DNA of 64,000 bases from Lysobacter enzymogenes (GCF_017355525.1 NZ_CP067395.1:744001-808000); one strand, 5' to 3'; positions 25,345-34,786 are shown, numbered from the stretch's first letter. The notes: a model not told the origin generated them from the sequence alone. Translations and numbers: made by a program.

Positions 25345-26622
25345 TCAGCCTTTCGCCTGTTTTTCCAGTTTCGGCAGGAACCACGCCAGCAACCCGATCG
25401 CCGGCAGGTACGCGCACAGGCGGTAGACCGCTTCGATGCCGACGTGATCGGCCAGTTGCCCCAGCGCGGCCGCGCCGAGGCCGCCCATGCCGAACGCGAA
25501 ACCGAAGAACAGGCCGGCGATGACGCCGGTGCGGCCCGGCACCAGTTCCTGCGCGTAGACCAGGATCGCCGAGAACGCCGACGACAGGATCAGGCCGATG
25601 ATCACCGTCAGCACCGTGGTCCAGGCGAGGTTGGCGTGCGGCAGCAGCAGGGTGAACGGCAGCACGCCGAGGATCGAGAACCAGATGACGTAGCGGCGGC
25701 CGATGCGGTCGCCGATCGGTCCGCCGGCCAGCGTGCCGAGCGCGACCGCGCCGAGGAACACGAACAGATGCACCTGCGCGCTCTGCGCGCTGACCCCGAA
25801 CTTGTGCATCAGGTAGAAGGTGTAATAGCTCGACAGGCTGGCCATGTAGAAGTACTTGCTGAAGATCAGCAGGCCCAGCACCACCATCGTCGCGACGATG
25901 GTCTTGCGCGGCAGCTTCGGCGCCGCGGCGGCGCGCGCGCCGGCCTTGCGCTGCAGCGGGATCTGTTCGCGATACCACAGGCCGATGCGGCTCAGCAGCA
26001 GCATGGCCGCCAGCGCGGCGAACGCGAACCAGCCCACGCTGCCCTGGCCGCGCGGCATGACGATGTAGGCCGCGAGCAACGGCCCCAGCGCCGAACCCAG
26101 ATTGCCGCCGACCTGGAACAACGACTGCGCCAGGCCGTGGCGGCCGCCGGAAGCCATACGCGCGACCCGCGAGGACTCGGGGTGGAACACCGACGAGCCC
26201 GAACCGACCAGCGCTGCGGCCAGCAGCAGCATCGGGAAGCTGGTCGCGCGCGACAGCAGCAACAGGCCGGTCAGGGTGAAGCCCATGCCGATCGCCAGCG
26301 ACCACGGCATCGGCCGCTTGTCGGTGTAGATGCCGACCAGCGGCTGCAACAGCGAGGCGGTCACCTGGAAGGTCAGGGTGATCAGGCCGATCTGGCCGAA
26401 ATCGAGCTGGAAGCTCTGCTTCAGCAGCGGATACAGCGCCGGCAGCAACGACTGGATCATGTCGTTGAGCAGGTGGCAGACGCTGAGCATGGTCAGGATC
26501 GGCAGGGCGATCTTGTTGGCGGTTTCGCCGGCGGGCGCGGGCGGGGCTTGGTACTCGGGAACCGGCGGCACGGCCGGGCTGTCGGCGGTAACGCTGGGCG
26601 TAGCGGTATCCAGGGAGGTCAT
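25345..26622 (-). CDS. fsr: MFS exporter, fosmidomycin-resistance (Fsr) family
   Basis: Inner-membrane transporter of 425 residues with 12 predicted helices. I start it at ATG 26622 (MTSLDTATPSVTADSPAVPP) rather than the 26697 frame opening, whose extra residues are Arg/Pro-rich; neither has a strong ribosome binding site. Landmarks are ILTMLSVCHLLNDMIQSLLP, ALYPLLKQSFQLDFGQIGLI, HPESSRVARMASGGRHGLAQ and GGPIGDRIGRRYVIWFSIL, all typical of Fsr. Members export fosmidomycin-like drugs in E. coli; the natural substrate here is unknown. It is divergent from the AraC regulator at 26764, which probably controls it. Confidence 0.88.
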   Translation of the reverse strand: MTSLDTATPSVTADSPAVPPVPEYQAPPAPAGETANKIALPILTMLSVCHLLNDMIQSLLPALYPLLKQSFQLDFGQIGLITLTFQVTASLLQPLVGIYTDKRPMPWSLAIGMGFTLTGLLLLSRATSFPMLLLAAALVGSGSSVFHPESSRVARMASGGRHGLAQSLFQVGGNLGSALGPLLAAYIVMPRGQGSVGWFAFAALAAMLLLSRIGLWYREQIPLQRKAGARAAAAPKLPRKTIVATMVVLGLLIFSKYFYMASLSSYYTFYLMHKFGVSAQSAQVHLFVFLGAVALGTLAGGPIGDRIGRRYVIWFSILGVLPFTLLLPHANLAWTTVLTVIIGLILSSAFSAILVYAQELVPGRTGVIAGLFFGFAFGMGGLGAAALGQLADHVGIEAVYRLCAYLPAIGLLAWFLPKLEKQAKG

Positions 26623-26763
26623 GGCGTCAGGCGAGGCGGGGAGGGGGCGGCGGACCGGCGCGGACGGGACCGTCCAGGCGGGGCGGGCGCGGCGCATTCA
26701 GTAAACGCCTGCGCGGCCTTGCCCGCGTTATAGTTCGGGTCAACATTCTTCGAGATCGGGCCA

Positions 26764-27561
26764 ATGCGCAATGTCCTGGCCGGTCAGGCCGACCACTTGC
26801 CGGGCCGGATCGTGGCGACGTCGAACGAGTACCCGACCGGGCACCGCATCGCCCGCCACAGCCATCGCCGCTCGCAGCTGCTGTACGGCGCGCACGGGAT
26901 CATGGTGGTCGGCACCCAGGCGGGGCGCTGGATGGTGCCGCCCGAGCGCGCGGCGTGGATTCCGGCCGGCATGGCCCACGACGTGCACGTGCTGGCGCAG
27001 ATCAGCACCCGCAGCATCTACGTCGAACCCGAAGTCAGCGCGGTGCTGCCGGGGGATTGCCGGGTCATCGGCGTGTCGGCGCTGATGCGCGAGCTGTTGC
27101 TGGAAACCCTGGATCTGCCGCTGCAGGCCGAGACCGACAGCGGTTCGCGGCCGGACCTGATCTATTCGCTGATCGTGCGCGAGATCGAGCGCGCGCCGGT
27201 GCTGCCGCTGGACATTCCGTTCCCGGCCGAACCGCGCCTGGCGCAACGCTGCCGCGCGTATCTGGCGCATCCCTCGCCGCACGACGGCATCGACGAATGG
27301 TGCCGCGACCTGGCGATGAGCCGGCGCACCTTCACCCGCCGCTTCCGCGCCCAGACCGGCACCAGCTTCGCCCAATGGTGCCGGCAGGCCGCGATCTTCG
27401 CCGCGCTGCCGCGGCTGGCGGCCGGCGAGGCGATCACGGCGTTGGCGCTGGACCTGGGGTACGAGAGCGCCTCGGCGTTCACGACGATGTTCAAGCGGCT
27501 GATCGGGATGCCGCCGAGCCGGTATCTGGCGACGGCGCGGGCGTATGCGCCGATTGGTTGA
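26764..27561 (+). CDS. AraC-family transcriptional regulator
   Basis: Regulator of 265 residues with an N-terminal cupin ligand domain (HRIARHSHRRSQLLYGAHGI, WMVPPERAAWIPAGMAHDVH) and a C-terminal pair of HTH motifs (DDLAMSRRTFTRRFRAQ-like and ALDLGYESASAFTTMFKRLI, ending GMPPSRYL). The 141-bp divergent spacing to the Fsr-like exporter suggests control of that gene and itself. The ligand is not predictable; a drug-responsive role is inference from the neighbour. Confidence 0.92.
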   Translation: MRNVLAGQADHLPGRIVATSNEYPTGHRIARHSHRRSQLLYGAHGIMVVGTQAGRWMVPPERAAWIPAGMAHDVHVLAQISTRSIYVEPEVSAVLPGDCRVIGVSALMRELLLETLDLPLQAETDSGSRPDLIYSLIVREIERAPVLPLDIPFPAEPRLAQRCRAYLAHPSPHDGIDEWCRDLAMSRRTFTRRFRAQTGTSFAQWCRQAAIFAALPRLAAGEAITALALDLGYESASAFTTMFKRLIGMPPSRYLATARAYAPIG

Positions 27562-27588
27562 GCGGCGGCGTTGTTACGTTCTCTACCT

Positions 27589-27932
27589 GTAGGAGCGACG
27601 CGAGTCGCGACCGCGACACATCGCTTGCGGCGTTGGTTTCGTAGTAGTTGCGTCGTCGCGGTCGCGACTTGCGTCGCTCCTACAGGTAGTGCGCCGCTGC
27701 GACGTAGCGACTGTAGGAGCGGCGCGAGCCGCGACCGCGATACTTCGCTTGCGGCGCAGGCTTCGTCGTAGTCGCGTTGTCGCGGTCGCGACTTGCGTCG
27801 CTCCTACAGGTAGTACGCTGCTGTGATGCAGCGACTGTAGGAGCGGCGCGAGCCGCGACCGCGATACTTCGCATGCGGCGCAAGTTTCGTCGTAGTTGCG
27901 TTGTCGCGGTCGCGACTTGCGTCGCTCCTACA
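27589..27932. repeat. Tandem array of three REP doublets (about 123-bp period)
   Basis: Three successive units start at 27589, 27712 and 27836. Each has a forward CTGTAGGAGC REP, a 30-bp spacer and an inverted REP ending CTCCTACAGG, plus a short linker. Later units are nearly identical to one another, so they arose by tandem duplication. The array fills the gap between the convergent AraC and hydrolase genes; no gene lies in it. Confidence 0.92.
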
Positions 27933-28020
27933 GGTAGTACGCCGCTGTGACGCCGCGACTGCGATGCTTCGCTTGCGGCGCAAGTTTCCGTTCGACCGCG
28001 ACGCCGCCGACGTAGCGGAC

Positions 28021-28713
28021 TCAGCCCAGCGCCTTCGCCGCCTCGTCGATCAGCGCCGCCACTTCGCCCGGGTGCGAGGCCAGCGAGGCGTGGCTGGCGT
28101 CGAGCGTGATCGTCTTCTTCGGATTCATCCGCGCCGACATGCGCTGCTGGTTTTCCGGCGCGATCATGCGGTCCTGGGCCGAGATCTGGTACCAGCTCGG
28201 CTTGGACTTCCACGCCGGCTTGGAAATCGTGTCGCCGAAGGTGCTGGCGAGCGGCGCCTTCTGGGTCACCGCCATCACCAGGCCTTCGTCGGCGCTGAGG
28301 TCCTGGCAGAAGCTTTCGTGGAACTTGTCGGCCTTCAGCCACAGATAGCCGTCGCTGTCGGGCGCGAGGTTCGGCGCGGCCGCGGGCAAGTGCTCCTGGG
28401 TGATGCCGCCGGGGCTTTCGCCGCTATCGGGCGCGAATGCGGCGATATAGACCAATCCGGCGACCTTATCGTGGGTGCCGGCTTCGGTGATGACCGCGCC
28501 GCCGTAGGAGTGGCCGACCAGCAGCACCGGGCCCGGCGCCTGTTCGATCATCTTGCGGGTGCGGGCGACGTCGTCGGCCAGCGAGGTCAGCGGCACTTCG
28601 ACCGCCTTGAGGTCGCTGTAGCCCTTGCGCGAAAGCTCGACGATGGTCTTGGCCCAATGCGCCGCGCCGCCCCAGAAGCCGTGTACGAGAACGATGGTGG
28701 GTTTGCCGCTCAT
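28021..28713 (-). CDS. Alpha/beta hydrolase
   Basis: Cytoplasmic hydrolase of 230 residues. HGFWGG (residues 11-16) provides the oxyanion loop, VGHSYGG has the nucleophile S69, and DASHASLASHPGEV near residue 205 carries the catalytic histidine. It resembles the small esterase/hydroxynitrile-lyase-like group. The start lacks a strong ribosome binding site. Substrate unknown. It is downstream of the isoamylase on the opposite side of a 202-bp gap, with no clear shared operon. Confidence 0.88.
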   Translation of the reverse strand: MSGKPTIVLVHGFWGGAAHWAKTIVELSRKGYSDLKAVEVPLTSLADDVARTRKMIEQAPGPVLLVGHSYGGAVITEAGTHDKVAGLVYIAAFAPDSGESPGGITQEHLPAAAPNLAPDSDGYLWLKADKFHESFCQDLSADEGLVMAVTQKAPLASTFGDTISKPAWKSKPSWYQISAQDRMIAPENQQRMSARMNPKKTITLDASHASLASHPGEVAALIDEAAKALG

Positions 28714-28866
28714 GATCGCGATTCCAGTCCGGATGAATGCGCCAACGAGGTTCGCGCGACAGCGCCGGTTGGCGTCGGCCCTGCGCGGCGGTCCCGTAGT
28801 CGGGCGCCGCGAAGGGCCGAGATTTTCATAAGCGCGAACTACGTTGCGTGAATTCGCATGTGACTT

Positions 28867-28884
28867 CTTTCAGCTGCCTGAAAG
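28867..28884 (-). terminator. Possible terminator hairpin after the isoamylase gene
   Basis: CTTTCAG / CTGAAAG arms with a 4-nt loop lie 32 bp downstream of the isoamylase stop. There is no U-run, so this is a weak candidate. Confidence 0.35.
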
Positions 28885-28915
28885 GCCGCGGACGCCGTCG
28901 CGGGCCGATGGCGGG

Positions 28916-31252
28916 TCACTTCGCGATCAACAGCAGCAACGAGCGGGCCTGCATTCCGTACACGACGTTCTCGCCGCCGATCAAGGTCTCGCTGCCCGGC
29001 AAGGCCACCGCGTTGGGGCCTTCGTTCCAGGTCGCGGTGTCGGTCACCCGATACCATTGCTTGCCGTTGCCGGGCCACGGCAGCACGAAGTTCACCGCAC
29101 CCGACCAGCCGTTGTAGGCGACGTAGATCGCGCTGGCGCTGTCGCCGAACTCGCTGCCGTCGATGCGCCAGGCCAAGGCGTGGTTGTCGCTGGAATTGAA
29201 GTAGGCGCTGTCGGCCTGCGCGCCGTCGGGCTTGAACCAGCGCAACTGCTCCATGACGTTGCCGTTACCGTCGGAACCCGAATAGAACGCCGCCGGCCGC
29301 AACGCCGGATGCGCCTTGCGGAACGCGATCAAGCGCTTGGTGTAAGTCTCGTGGTCGGCTTCGACCGCGCTGCGGGTCCAGTACAGCCAGTTCGCGGCCG
29401 AATCCAGGTTGTAGGTGTTGTTGTTGCCGAACTGGGTGCGCAGCGCCTCGTCGCCGCCGGTCATCATCGGCACGCCGGCGCTGAGCATCAGCAGGCCCAG
29501 CCCGGTGCGCGCGGCCTTGCGCTGGTCGGCGACGATGCCGCCCTGGTTCCAGCTCAGATTGTGGTCCTCGCCGCCGTCGGAAGGGCCGTACGGCCAGGCC
29601 TGATTGTTCTGCTTGTCGTTGTAGGCGTACAGGTCGTTGAGGGTGAAGCCGTCGTGGGCGACCACGAAGTTGACCGAATGCCACGGCTTGCGGCCGTCGT
29701 CGCCGTACAGATCGCTGGAGCCGGCGAAGCGGCTGGCGAGGGTGCCCGTGGTGACGGTCTCCTGCCCGAGCTTGTTCTGCTTCTTGCGCACCGCGTCGCG
29801 GTAGAGGCCGTTCCACTCGGCCCAGCCGGACGGGAAATTGCCGACCTGGTACGAGTTGCCGCCGATGGCCCACGGCTCGGCGATCAGGTCCAGGCCGGCG
29901 CCGCCCGCGGCGGGGCGCGGCGGCAGTTCCGCGGCGATGCGGTTGAGCGCGTTGCCGCTGTCGTTTTTGTCGAAGTTGAAGCAGCCGTGCTGGCAGCTGT
30001 TGCCGAGCACCGAGGCCAGGTCGAAGCGGAAGCCGTCGACGCCGAGCGCGTCGCGCCAATAGGCCAGCGAGTCGACGATCAGGTTCTGCGCGACCGGATG
30101 GCGGGTGTTGTAGTTGCCGCCGACGCCGGTGTTGTCCCAAGGGTATTTGTAGTCGCTGCTGAGCGAATAATAGGCCGGATTGTCGAGGCCGCGGAACGAC
30201 AGCAGGTTGTAGACCGTGAGCCCGTCGCTGCCGCCCCACGGCCCGCCTTCGCCGGTGTGGTTGTAGACCACGTCGATATAGACCTTGATGCCGGCGTCGT
30301 GGAAGGCCTTGACCATCGCCTTCCATTCGCGGGTCGGCCCGCCGGGCGTCTTGTCGTAGGCGTAGCGGCGGTCCGGGGCGAAATAGTTGAGGGTCATGTA
30401 GCCCCAGTAGTTGTCGCCCGTGGTCGAGTTCGGATCGACGTCGTTCTGGTCGTTCTGCGCTTCCTGCACCGGCAGGAACTCGACCGCGGTGACGCCCAGC
30501 GCGGCCAGCGCCGCGGCCTTGCGCGCGGCGCCCTTGTAGGTGCCGCGCTCGGCCGCGGGCACGCCGTCGTCGTTGCGGGTGAGGCCGCGCACGTGCACTT
30601 CGTAGACCACTTCGTCCTTGAGCGCGCGGGTCGGCTTGCTGCCGACGGACGAAGTGTCCGCCGCCAGCGCGATGCTCTTGCTCGCGCACAGGCCGCTGTC
30701 CTTGGCGCGGTGGGCGGCGCCGCTGGCGTAGATCGTGCCGTCGGCGCAGGCGGCGGTGTTGGGATCCTGGCTGATCTCGCGCGCGTACGGGTCGATCAGC
30801 AGCTTGTTCGGATTGAAGCGGTTGCCGGCGTTGTCGACGTCGCTGACGAAGCCGGTCGCGCTGCCCTTGGTCCAGGCGGCGTCGTAAGGCCAGTTCGGGC
30901 CCCAGGCGCGGTAGCCGTAATAGACCGTGCCGGTGATGCCGTAGGTGTTCTTGATCGTCGCGGTCGGCAGCGACAGCGACCAGACCTGGGTCGCGGCGTC
31001 CTTGCTCAGCGCCAGCCGCGCGACTTCCTGCGCGCCGGTCGGGTTCTTGTACAGGAACACTTCGATGCGGGTGGCGCGCGAGGAATAGACGCGGAAGGCG
31101 AGGTTGGCCTGGGCCGCGTCGTAGCGCGCGCCGAGTTGTTGCGCGTCGATCGCGGCATGCGCCGGGCTCAGCGCGCTGGCCAGCGCGGCCAGGGCGAGGG
31201 CGCGCAAGGTTTTGCCGGCGCGTCGCTGCTTGCTCGATCGGTGTTCGTCCAT
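28916..31252 (-). CDS. iam: Secreted isoamylase (glycogen/starch debranching, GH13)
   Basis: Exported debranching enzyme of 778 residues that hydrolyses alpha-1,6 branches of glycogen or amylopectin. CGGAGAACGGCGACG precedes the ATG. A signal peptide ends in ALSPAHAA, and the mature N terminus (GARYDAAQANLAFRVYSSRA) and C terminus (SLLLLIAK) match Pseudomonas amyloderamosa isoamylase. Catalytic residues: nucleophile Asp in GVDGFRFDLASV near 405, acid/base Glu in LIAEPWAIGG near 456, stabilising Asp in VVAHDGFTLND near 532. The signal peptide and close similarity exclude the cytoplasmic GlgX type. Confidence 0.95.
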   Translation of the reverse strand: MDEHRSSKQRRAGKTLRALALAALASALSPAHAAIDAQQLGARYDAAQANLAFRVYSSRATRIEVFLYKNPTGAQEVARLALSKDAATQVWSLSLPTATIKNTYGITGTVYYGYRAWGPNWPYDAAWTKGSATGFVSDVDNAGNRFNPNKLLIDPYAREISQDPNTAACADGTIYASGAAHRAKDSGLCASKSIALAADTSSVGSKPTRALKDEVVYEVHVRGLTRNDDGVPAAERGTYKGAARKAAALAALGVTAVEFLPVQEAQNDQNDVDPNSTTGDNYWGYMTLNYFAPDRRYAYDKTPGGPTREWKAMVKAFHDAGIKVYIDVVYNHTGEGGPWGGSDGLTVYNLLSFRGLDNPAYYSLSSDYKYPWDNTGVGGNYNTRHPVAQNLIVDSLAYWRDALGVDGFRFDLASVLGNSCQHGCFNFDKNDSGNALNRIAAELPPRPAAGGAGLDLIAEPWAIGGNSYQVGNFPSGWAEWNGLYRDAVRKKQNKLGQETVTTGTLASRFAGSSDLYGDDGRKPWHSVNFVVAHDGFTLNDLYAYNDKQNNQAWPYGPSDGGEDHNLSWNQGGIVADQRKAARTGLGLLMLSAGVPMMTGGDEALRTQFGNNNTYNLDSAANWLYWTRSAVEADHETYTKRLIAFRKAHPALRPAAFYSGSDGNGNVMEQLRWFKPDGAQADSAYFNSSDNHALAWRIDGSEFGDSASAIYVAYNGWSGAVNFVLPWPGNGKQWYRVTDTATWNEGPNAVALPGSETLIGGENVVYGMQARSLLLLIAK

Positions 31253-31397
31253 CGTCGCCGTTCTCCGTGATCGTGCGCGCCGCGAGGGCCGCGGGCATCG
31301 ACAACGACTTTAGGAGCAAGACGCAGCGCAGCATGGCGGGCTGCAATCGTATTCAAGCGGAACGCGCCGATGCGTATCACAGCGCGCGAATCTCCAT

Positions 31398-31818
31398 GCC
31401 GTCATCCCCGCGAAAGCGGGAATCCAGAGACTTCAGAGTGCTGCTGCGATAAAGCCCTGGATCCCCGCTTTCGCGGGGATGACGGTAGGTTTGGGTCGAT
31501 TCCTCCACGCCGTCATTCCCGCGAAAGCGGGAATCCAGAGACTTCAGAGTGCTGTCGCGATAAAGCCCTGGATCCCCGCTTTCGCGGGGATGACGGTAGG
31601 GTGGGGTCGTTTCCTCCACGCCGTCATTCCCGCGAAAGCGGGAATCCAGAGACTTCAGAGTGTTGCCGCGATAAAGCCCTGGATCCCCGCTTTCGCGGGG
31701 ATGACGGTAGGTTTGGGTCGTCTCCTCCACGCCGTCATTCCCGCGAAAGCGGGAATCCAGAGACTTCAGAGTGCTGCTGCGATAAAGCCCTGGATCCCCG
31801 CTTTCGCGGGGATGACGG
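31398..31818. repeat. Four tandem copies of an 88-bp palindromic repeat, 111-bp period
   Basis: Copies start at 31398, 31509, 31620 and 31731. Each unit has an arm GTCATTCCCGCGAAAGCGGG then AATCCAGAG, a 30-bp centre, and an inverted arm CCCCGCTTTCGCGGGGATGA. Spacers of 23 bp also repeat closely, so this is not CRISPR. Diverged relatives lie at 34787-34822 and 61602-61916. The gap between the isoamylase (31252) and regA (31908) contains nothing else recognisable. Confidence 0.95.
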
Positions 31819-31907
31819 TAGGGCCGGGCGCTGCGATTCGATCGGGCTCGACTCGATGCGCGCACCGGGCCGAAAGCGCGACCGCCTGCGCCGCGCCCGC
31901 AGCGGAC

Positions 31908-32489
31908 TCACTTGATCCGATGCTTGCCCAGCTTGCGCGCCAGCGTCCGCCGGTGCATGCCCAGCCGCCGCGCGGTCTCGGAGATGTTGAAGTCGGTGGC
32001 GGCGAGCATCTCGTGGATGCGTTCCCACTCCAGGGTCTTGATCGAGGTCTGGCGCTCGGTCAGCTCGACGCTGGCGTCGCCTTCGGCGCGGCCGAACGCG
32101 GCTTCGATGTCGTCGGTGTTGGACGGCTTGGCCAGGTAGTGCAGGGCGCCGAGCTTGATCGCCTCGACCGCGGTGGCGATGCTGGCGTAGCCGGTCAGCA
32201 CCACGATCAGCATGTCCTCGTCGTGGGCGTGCAGCGCCTGCACGCAGGCCAGGCCGGAATCGCCGCCGGCGAGCTTGAGGTCGACCACCGCGTAGCCCGG
32301 CGTGTGTTCGCGCAGCAGCGCCTGCACCTCGGCGAGATTGCTGGCGTTGTGCACGAGGTAGCCGCGGCGCTCGAACGAACGCGTCAGCGTGCGCGCGAAC
32401 GCGGCGTCGTCCTCGACGATCAGCAGCCGGCGCGGTTCGTCGTCGTCGTCGTCGAATCCGGGCGGCAGCGGCGGCAGGTCCTCACTCAT
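31908..32489 (-). CDS. regA: RegA/PrrA/ActR-type redox response regulator
   Basis: Response regulator of 193 residues. The receiver domain has acidic residues EDD near 26-28, phospho-acceptor D70 (YAVVDLKLAGG), LTGYAS and the lysine in YLAKPS. The C-terminal Fis-type HTH reads NISETARRLGMHRRTLARKL. This single-domain plus HTH layout is the RegA/PrrA/ActR/RoxR class, which controls respiration and oxidase genes in response to redox state. Its start ATG lies inside the kinase stop (8-bp overlap ATGAGTGA), so the pair is translationally coupled. An Asp-rich N terminus is unusual. Confidence 0.92.
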   Translation of the reverse strand: MSEDLPPLPPGFDDDDDEPRRLLIVEDDAAFARTLTRSFERRGYLVHNASNLAEVQALLREHTPGYAVVDLKLAGGDSGLACVQALHAHDEDMLIVVLTGYASIATAVEAIKLGALHYLAKPSNTDDIEAAFGRAEGDASVELTERQTSIKTLEWERIHEMLAATDFNISETARRLGMHRRTLARKLGKHRIK

Positions 32490-33783
32490 CGTCGGACTCC
32501 GGCGGCGTCAGCGCGGCCAGCGGCAGGCTCATGGTGACCACCGCGCCGCTGGGTTCGCGGTTGCGCGCGACCATGCTGCCGCCGAGCTGGCGGGCGACGT
32601 TGAGGGCGAGGAACAGGCCCAGGCCGCCGCCGGGGCGGCCCTTGCTGGACTGATACGGCTTGCCGAAATGCGACAGCATCGCCGCGGAGAAGCCCGGGCC
32701 GGCGTCGCTGACGCGCAGCACCAGCCGCTCCTCGTCGCGCCAGGATTCCAGCCCGACCCAGCCCGGCGAAGCCTCCAGCGCGTTGTCGAGGACGTTGCAG
32801 ATCATCTGCTTGAGGCCCGAGTCGGAGATGATCGCGACATCCTCGCCGAAGCCGTTCTGGTAGTCGAATCCGCGCACCGGGCGGGTCGTGCGCCATTCGT
32901 CGACCAGGTCGTCGAGAAATTCGGTCACGGTCGTGATCGCAGGCGCTTCGCCGCGCGCTTCGCCGGCCGACAGCAAAATGCCGGTGACGATGCTCTTGCA
33001 GCGGGTCAGCTGGGTCTGCATCTCGTCGAGCTCCTGCAACAGCTCGGGTTGCTGGGTGAACGGCGGCATCCGCCGCCAGTCGCCGAGGATCACCGACAGC
33101 GTCGCCAGCGGCGTGCCGAGCTCGTGCGCGGCGCCGGAGGCGAGCAGGCCCATGCGCACGATGTGTTCTTCCTCGGCCGCGCGCTGGCGCAGATCGGCCA
33201 GGCGCTGGTCGCGCGCGCGCAGGTTGCGGCCGATGCGGGTGATGAACACCACCAGCAAGGTCGCGTTGAGGGTGAAGCACAGCAGCAGGCCCTGCACGTA
33301 GGGATCGCGCAGGCCGCGGGTCGGGTCGGCCGGTATCACCACCGGGCCGGCGAACGTGGTCAGGGCGATGAAGCAGGCGCTGGTCACCACCACCACCGCG
33401 CAGCTGGCCCAGGTGCGCAGCAGCACGCAGGCCAGCGCGACTTGCAGCAGGTACAGGAACACGAAGGGATTGGCCGCGCCGCCGCTGAGGTAGAGCTGCG
33501 CGGTCAGGGTCAGGATGTCGACCAGCAGGGCCAGGAACAGCGCGCCGTTGGTGACTTCCTCGCGCTTGCGCCAGCGCAGCGAGCTGACCAGGTTGAACGC
33601 GGCCAGGCAGGCCAGCACGATCGCCATCGGCATCAGCGGCAGCTTGATGCCGAAGCCGTAGTGGACGAAGACGATGGTGGCCACCTGGCCGATCACCGCG
33701 ATCCAGCGCAGCTGGATCAGCTGGTGCATGTTCTTGACCCCGGTGCCGTCGCGCGAAGCCGGGAGGGGCTGGTCGGGCTGCAT
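32482..33783 (-). CDS. regB: RegB/PrrB-type redox-sensing histidine kinase
   Basis: Membrane sensor kinase of 433 residues (ATG 33783 chosen; a GTG at 33831 is possible and neither has a strong ribosome binding site). Six hydrophobic helices precede the quinone-site heptapeptide GGAANPF (101-107), matching the RegB GGxxNPF consensus. The H box GAAHELGTPLATLS has H220. C262, in LTRCKSIVTGIL, occupies the place of the RegB redox cysteine (from memory). The ATPase has DNALEA and GGGLGLFLA. It probably senses the quinone pool and phosphorylates the partner regulator. Confidence 0.9.
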   Translation of the reverse strand: MQPDQPLPASRDGTGVKNMHQLIQLRWIAVIGQVATIVFVHYGFGIKLPLMPMAIVLACLAAFNLVSSLRWRKREEVTNGALFLALLVDILTLTAQLYLSGGAANPFVFLYLLQVALACVLLRTWASCAVVVVTSACFIALTTFAGPVVIPADPTRGLRDPYVQGLLLCFTLNATLLVVFITRIGRNLRARDQRLADLRQRAAEEEHIVRMGLLASGAAHELGTPLATLSVILGDWRRMPPFTQQPELLQELDEMQTQLTRCKSIVTGILLSAGEARGEAPAITTVTEFLDDLVDEWRTTRPVRGFDYQNGFGEDVAIISDSGLKQMICNVLDNALEASPGWVGLESWRDEERLVLRVSDAGPGFSAAMLSHFGKPYQSSKGRPGGGLGLFLALNVARQLGGSMVARNREPSGAVVTMSLPLAALTPPESDDE

Positions 33784-33898
33784 GCGTTTGGGCAGAAGCG
33801 AGTGGAGAGGGGGGAGGAACGAGTAAAGCACGGAGTGGACTGCGGCGTTGAAGCTTAAGGCGGGGAAGATGGAGCGGGGTTGGGGAACTGTGGGGGCG

Positions 33899-34669
33899 TC
33901 AGGGCGTCTTGTGCGCCGCGCGCCGCCGGGCTTCTTCCTTCCAGACCCGCCAAGCCGCCCAGGCCACCATCAGCGCCAGCGCGAACCACGTCAGCGCGTA
34001 CTGCAAGTGATGGTCGGGGAATTTTATCACCGTGAGCCCGCCGACCGGCCATTGCGGCGCGGTGCGCAGGTCGCCGGGCAGCGGCGCGGCGCGTTCGGCG
34101 TCGACGAAGTACGGCGCGACCGCGCCGTCGAGGCGGTGCGCGGCGGCGATCGCGGCGACGTCGCGCGAGAACCAGCGCTGCTGCGCCGGCTGGTTCGTGC
34201 GCAGGAAACCGCCGCCGGGCTCGCTGAGCCGCAGCAGGCCGACGACCTCGGTTGCGCCGGCAGGCGCGACGACTGCGGCCGCGGCGCTGGCGTCGGGCAC
34301 GTAGCCGCGGTTGACCAGCACGGTGTAGCCGGCGTCGGTGCGCAGCGGCGTCAGCAGCCAGAACCCCGGGCCCAGCTCGGTCACCGCCTGCACCCGGGTG
34401 TCGACGCCGGGCAGCCAGCGGCCGCGCAGCCGCACGTGCCGGTATTCGTCGCGCGCCGCGCTCACTTCGGGCCATTCGGACGGGCCCGGCGCGGCGGCCG
34501 GCGGCGCGTGCACGCGCGAGTCGACCCGCTGGATCAGGTCGCGCTTCCAGCCGAGCCGCTGCACCTGCCACGCGCCGAGCGCGATCAGCCCGGCGAACAG
34601 CGCCAGGAACACGGCGCCGATGAGCCCGAGGACGAAGGAACTGCGCGGCGGTTTGACGCTGGTCGCCAT
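33899..34669 (-). CDS. SURF1-family oxidase assembly protein
   Basis: Membrane protein of 256 residues needed for heme-copper oxidase assembly. Start ATG 34669 (MATSVKPPRSSFVLGLIGAV) matches the family N terminus. One helix is near the start and one near the C terminus (YALTWFALALMVAWAAW), and the family signature segments are GAWQVQRLGWKRDLIQRVD, GPGFWLLTPLRTDAGYTVLV and NRGYVP. It follows cyoD on the same strand after 273 bp containing a repeat copy, so it may form a separate transcript. It likely assists heme insertion into the bo3 oxidase. Confidence 0.9.
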   Translation of the reverse strand: MATSVKPPRSSFVLGLIGAVFLALFAGLIALGAWQVQRLGWKRDLIQRVDSRVHAPPAAAPGPSEWPEVSAARDEYRHVRLRGRWLPGVDTRVQAVTELGPGFWLLTPLRTDAGYTVLVNRGYVPDASAAAAVVAPAGATEVVGLLRLSEPGGGFLRTNQPAQQRWFSRDVAAIAAAHRLDGAVAPYFVDAERAAPLPGDLRTAPQWPVGGLTVIKFPDHHLQYALTWFALALMVAWAAWRVWKEEARRRAAHKTP

Positions 34670-34786
34670 GATTGGCCTCGTGCGGAAGACGAGAGGGGCG
34701 AGCCGGTTGCGTGGGGATGATAGCCCTGCGTGGACCGGGGCGGGAGACCGCGCGATGGAGGCGCGGGTTGCCGGGAAACGGCCGGC

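Noticed and set aside
31398..31818. CRISPR array
   Set aside because: Spacers of 23 bp are near-identical and the unit is an 88-bp palindrome; no cas genes are present.
31370..32537. Open frames through the 111-bp repeat array
   Set aside because: They exist because the period is a multiple of three; the product is a repeat of the palindrome with no ribosome binding site, and the frame runs antisense into regA.
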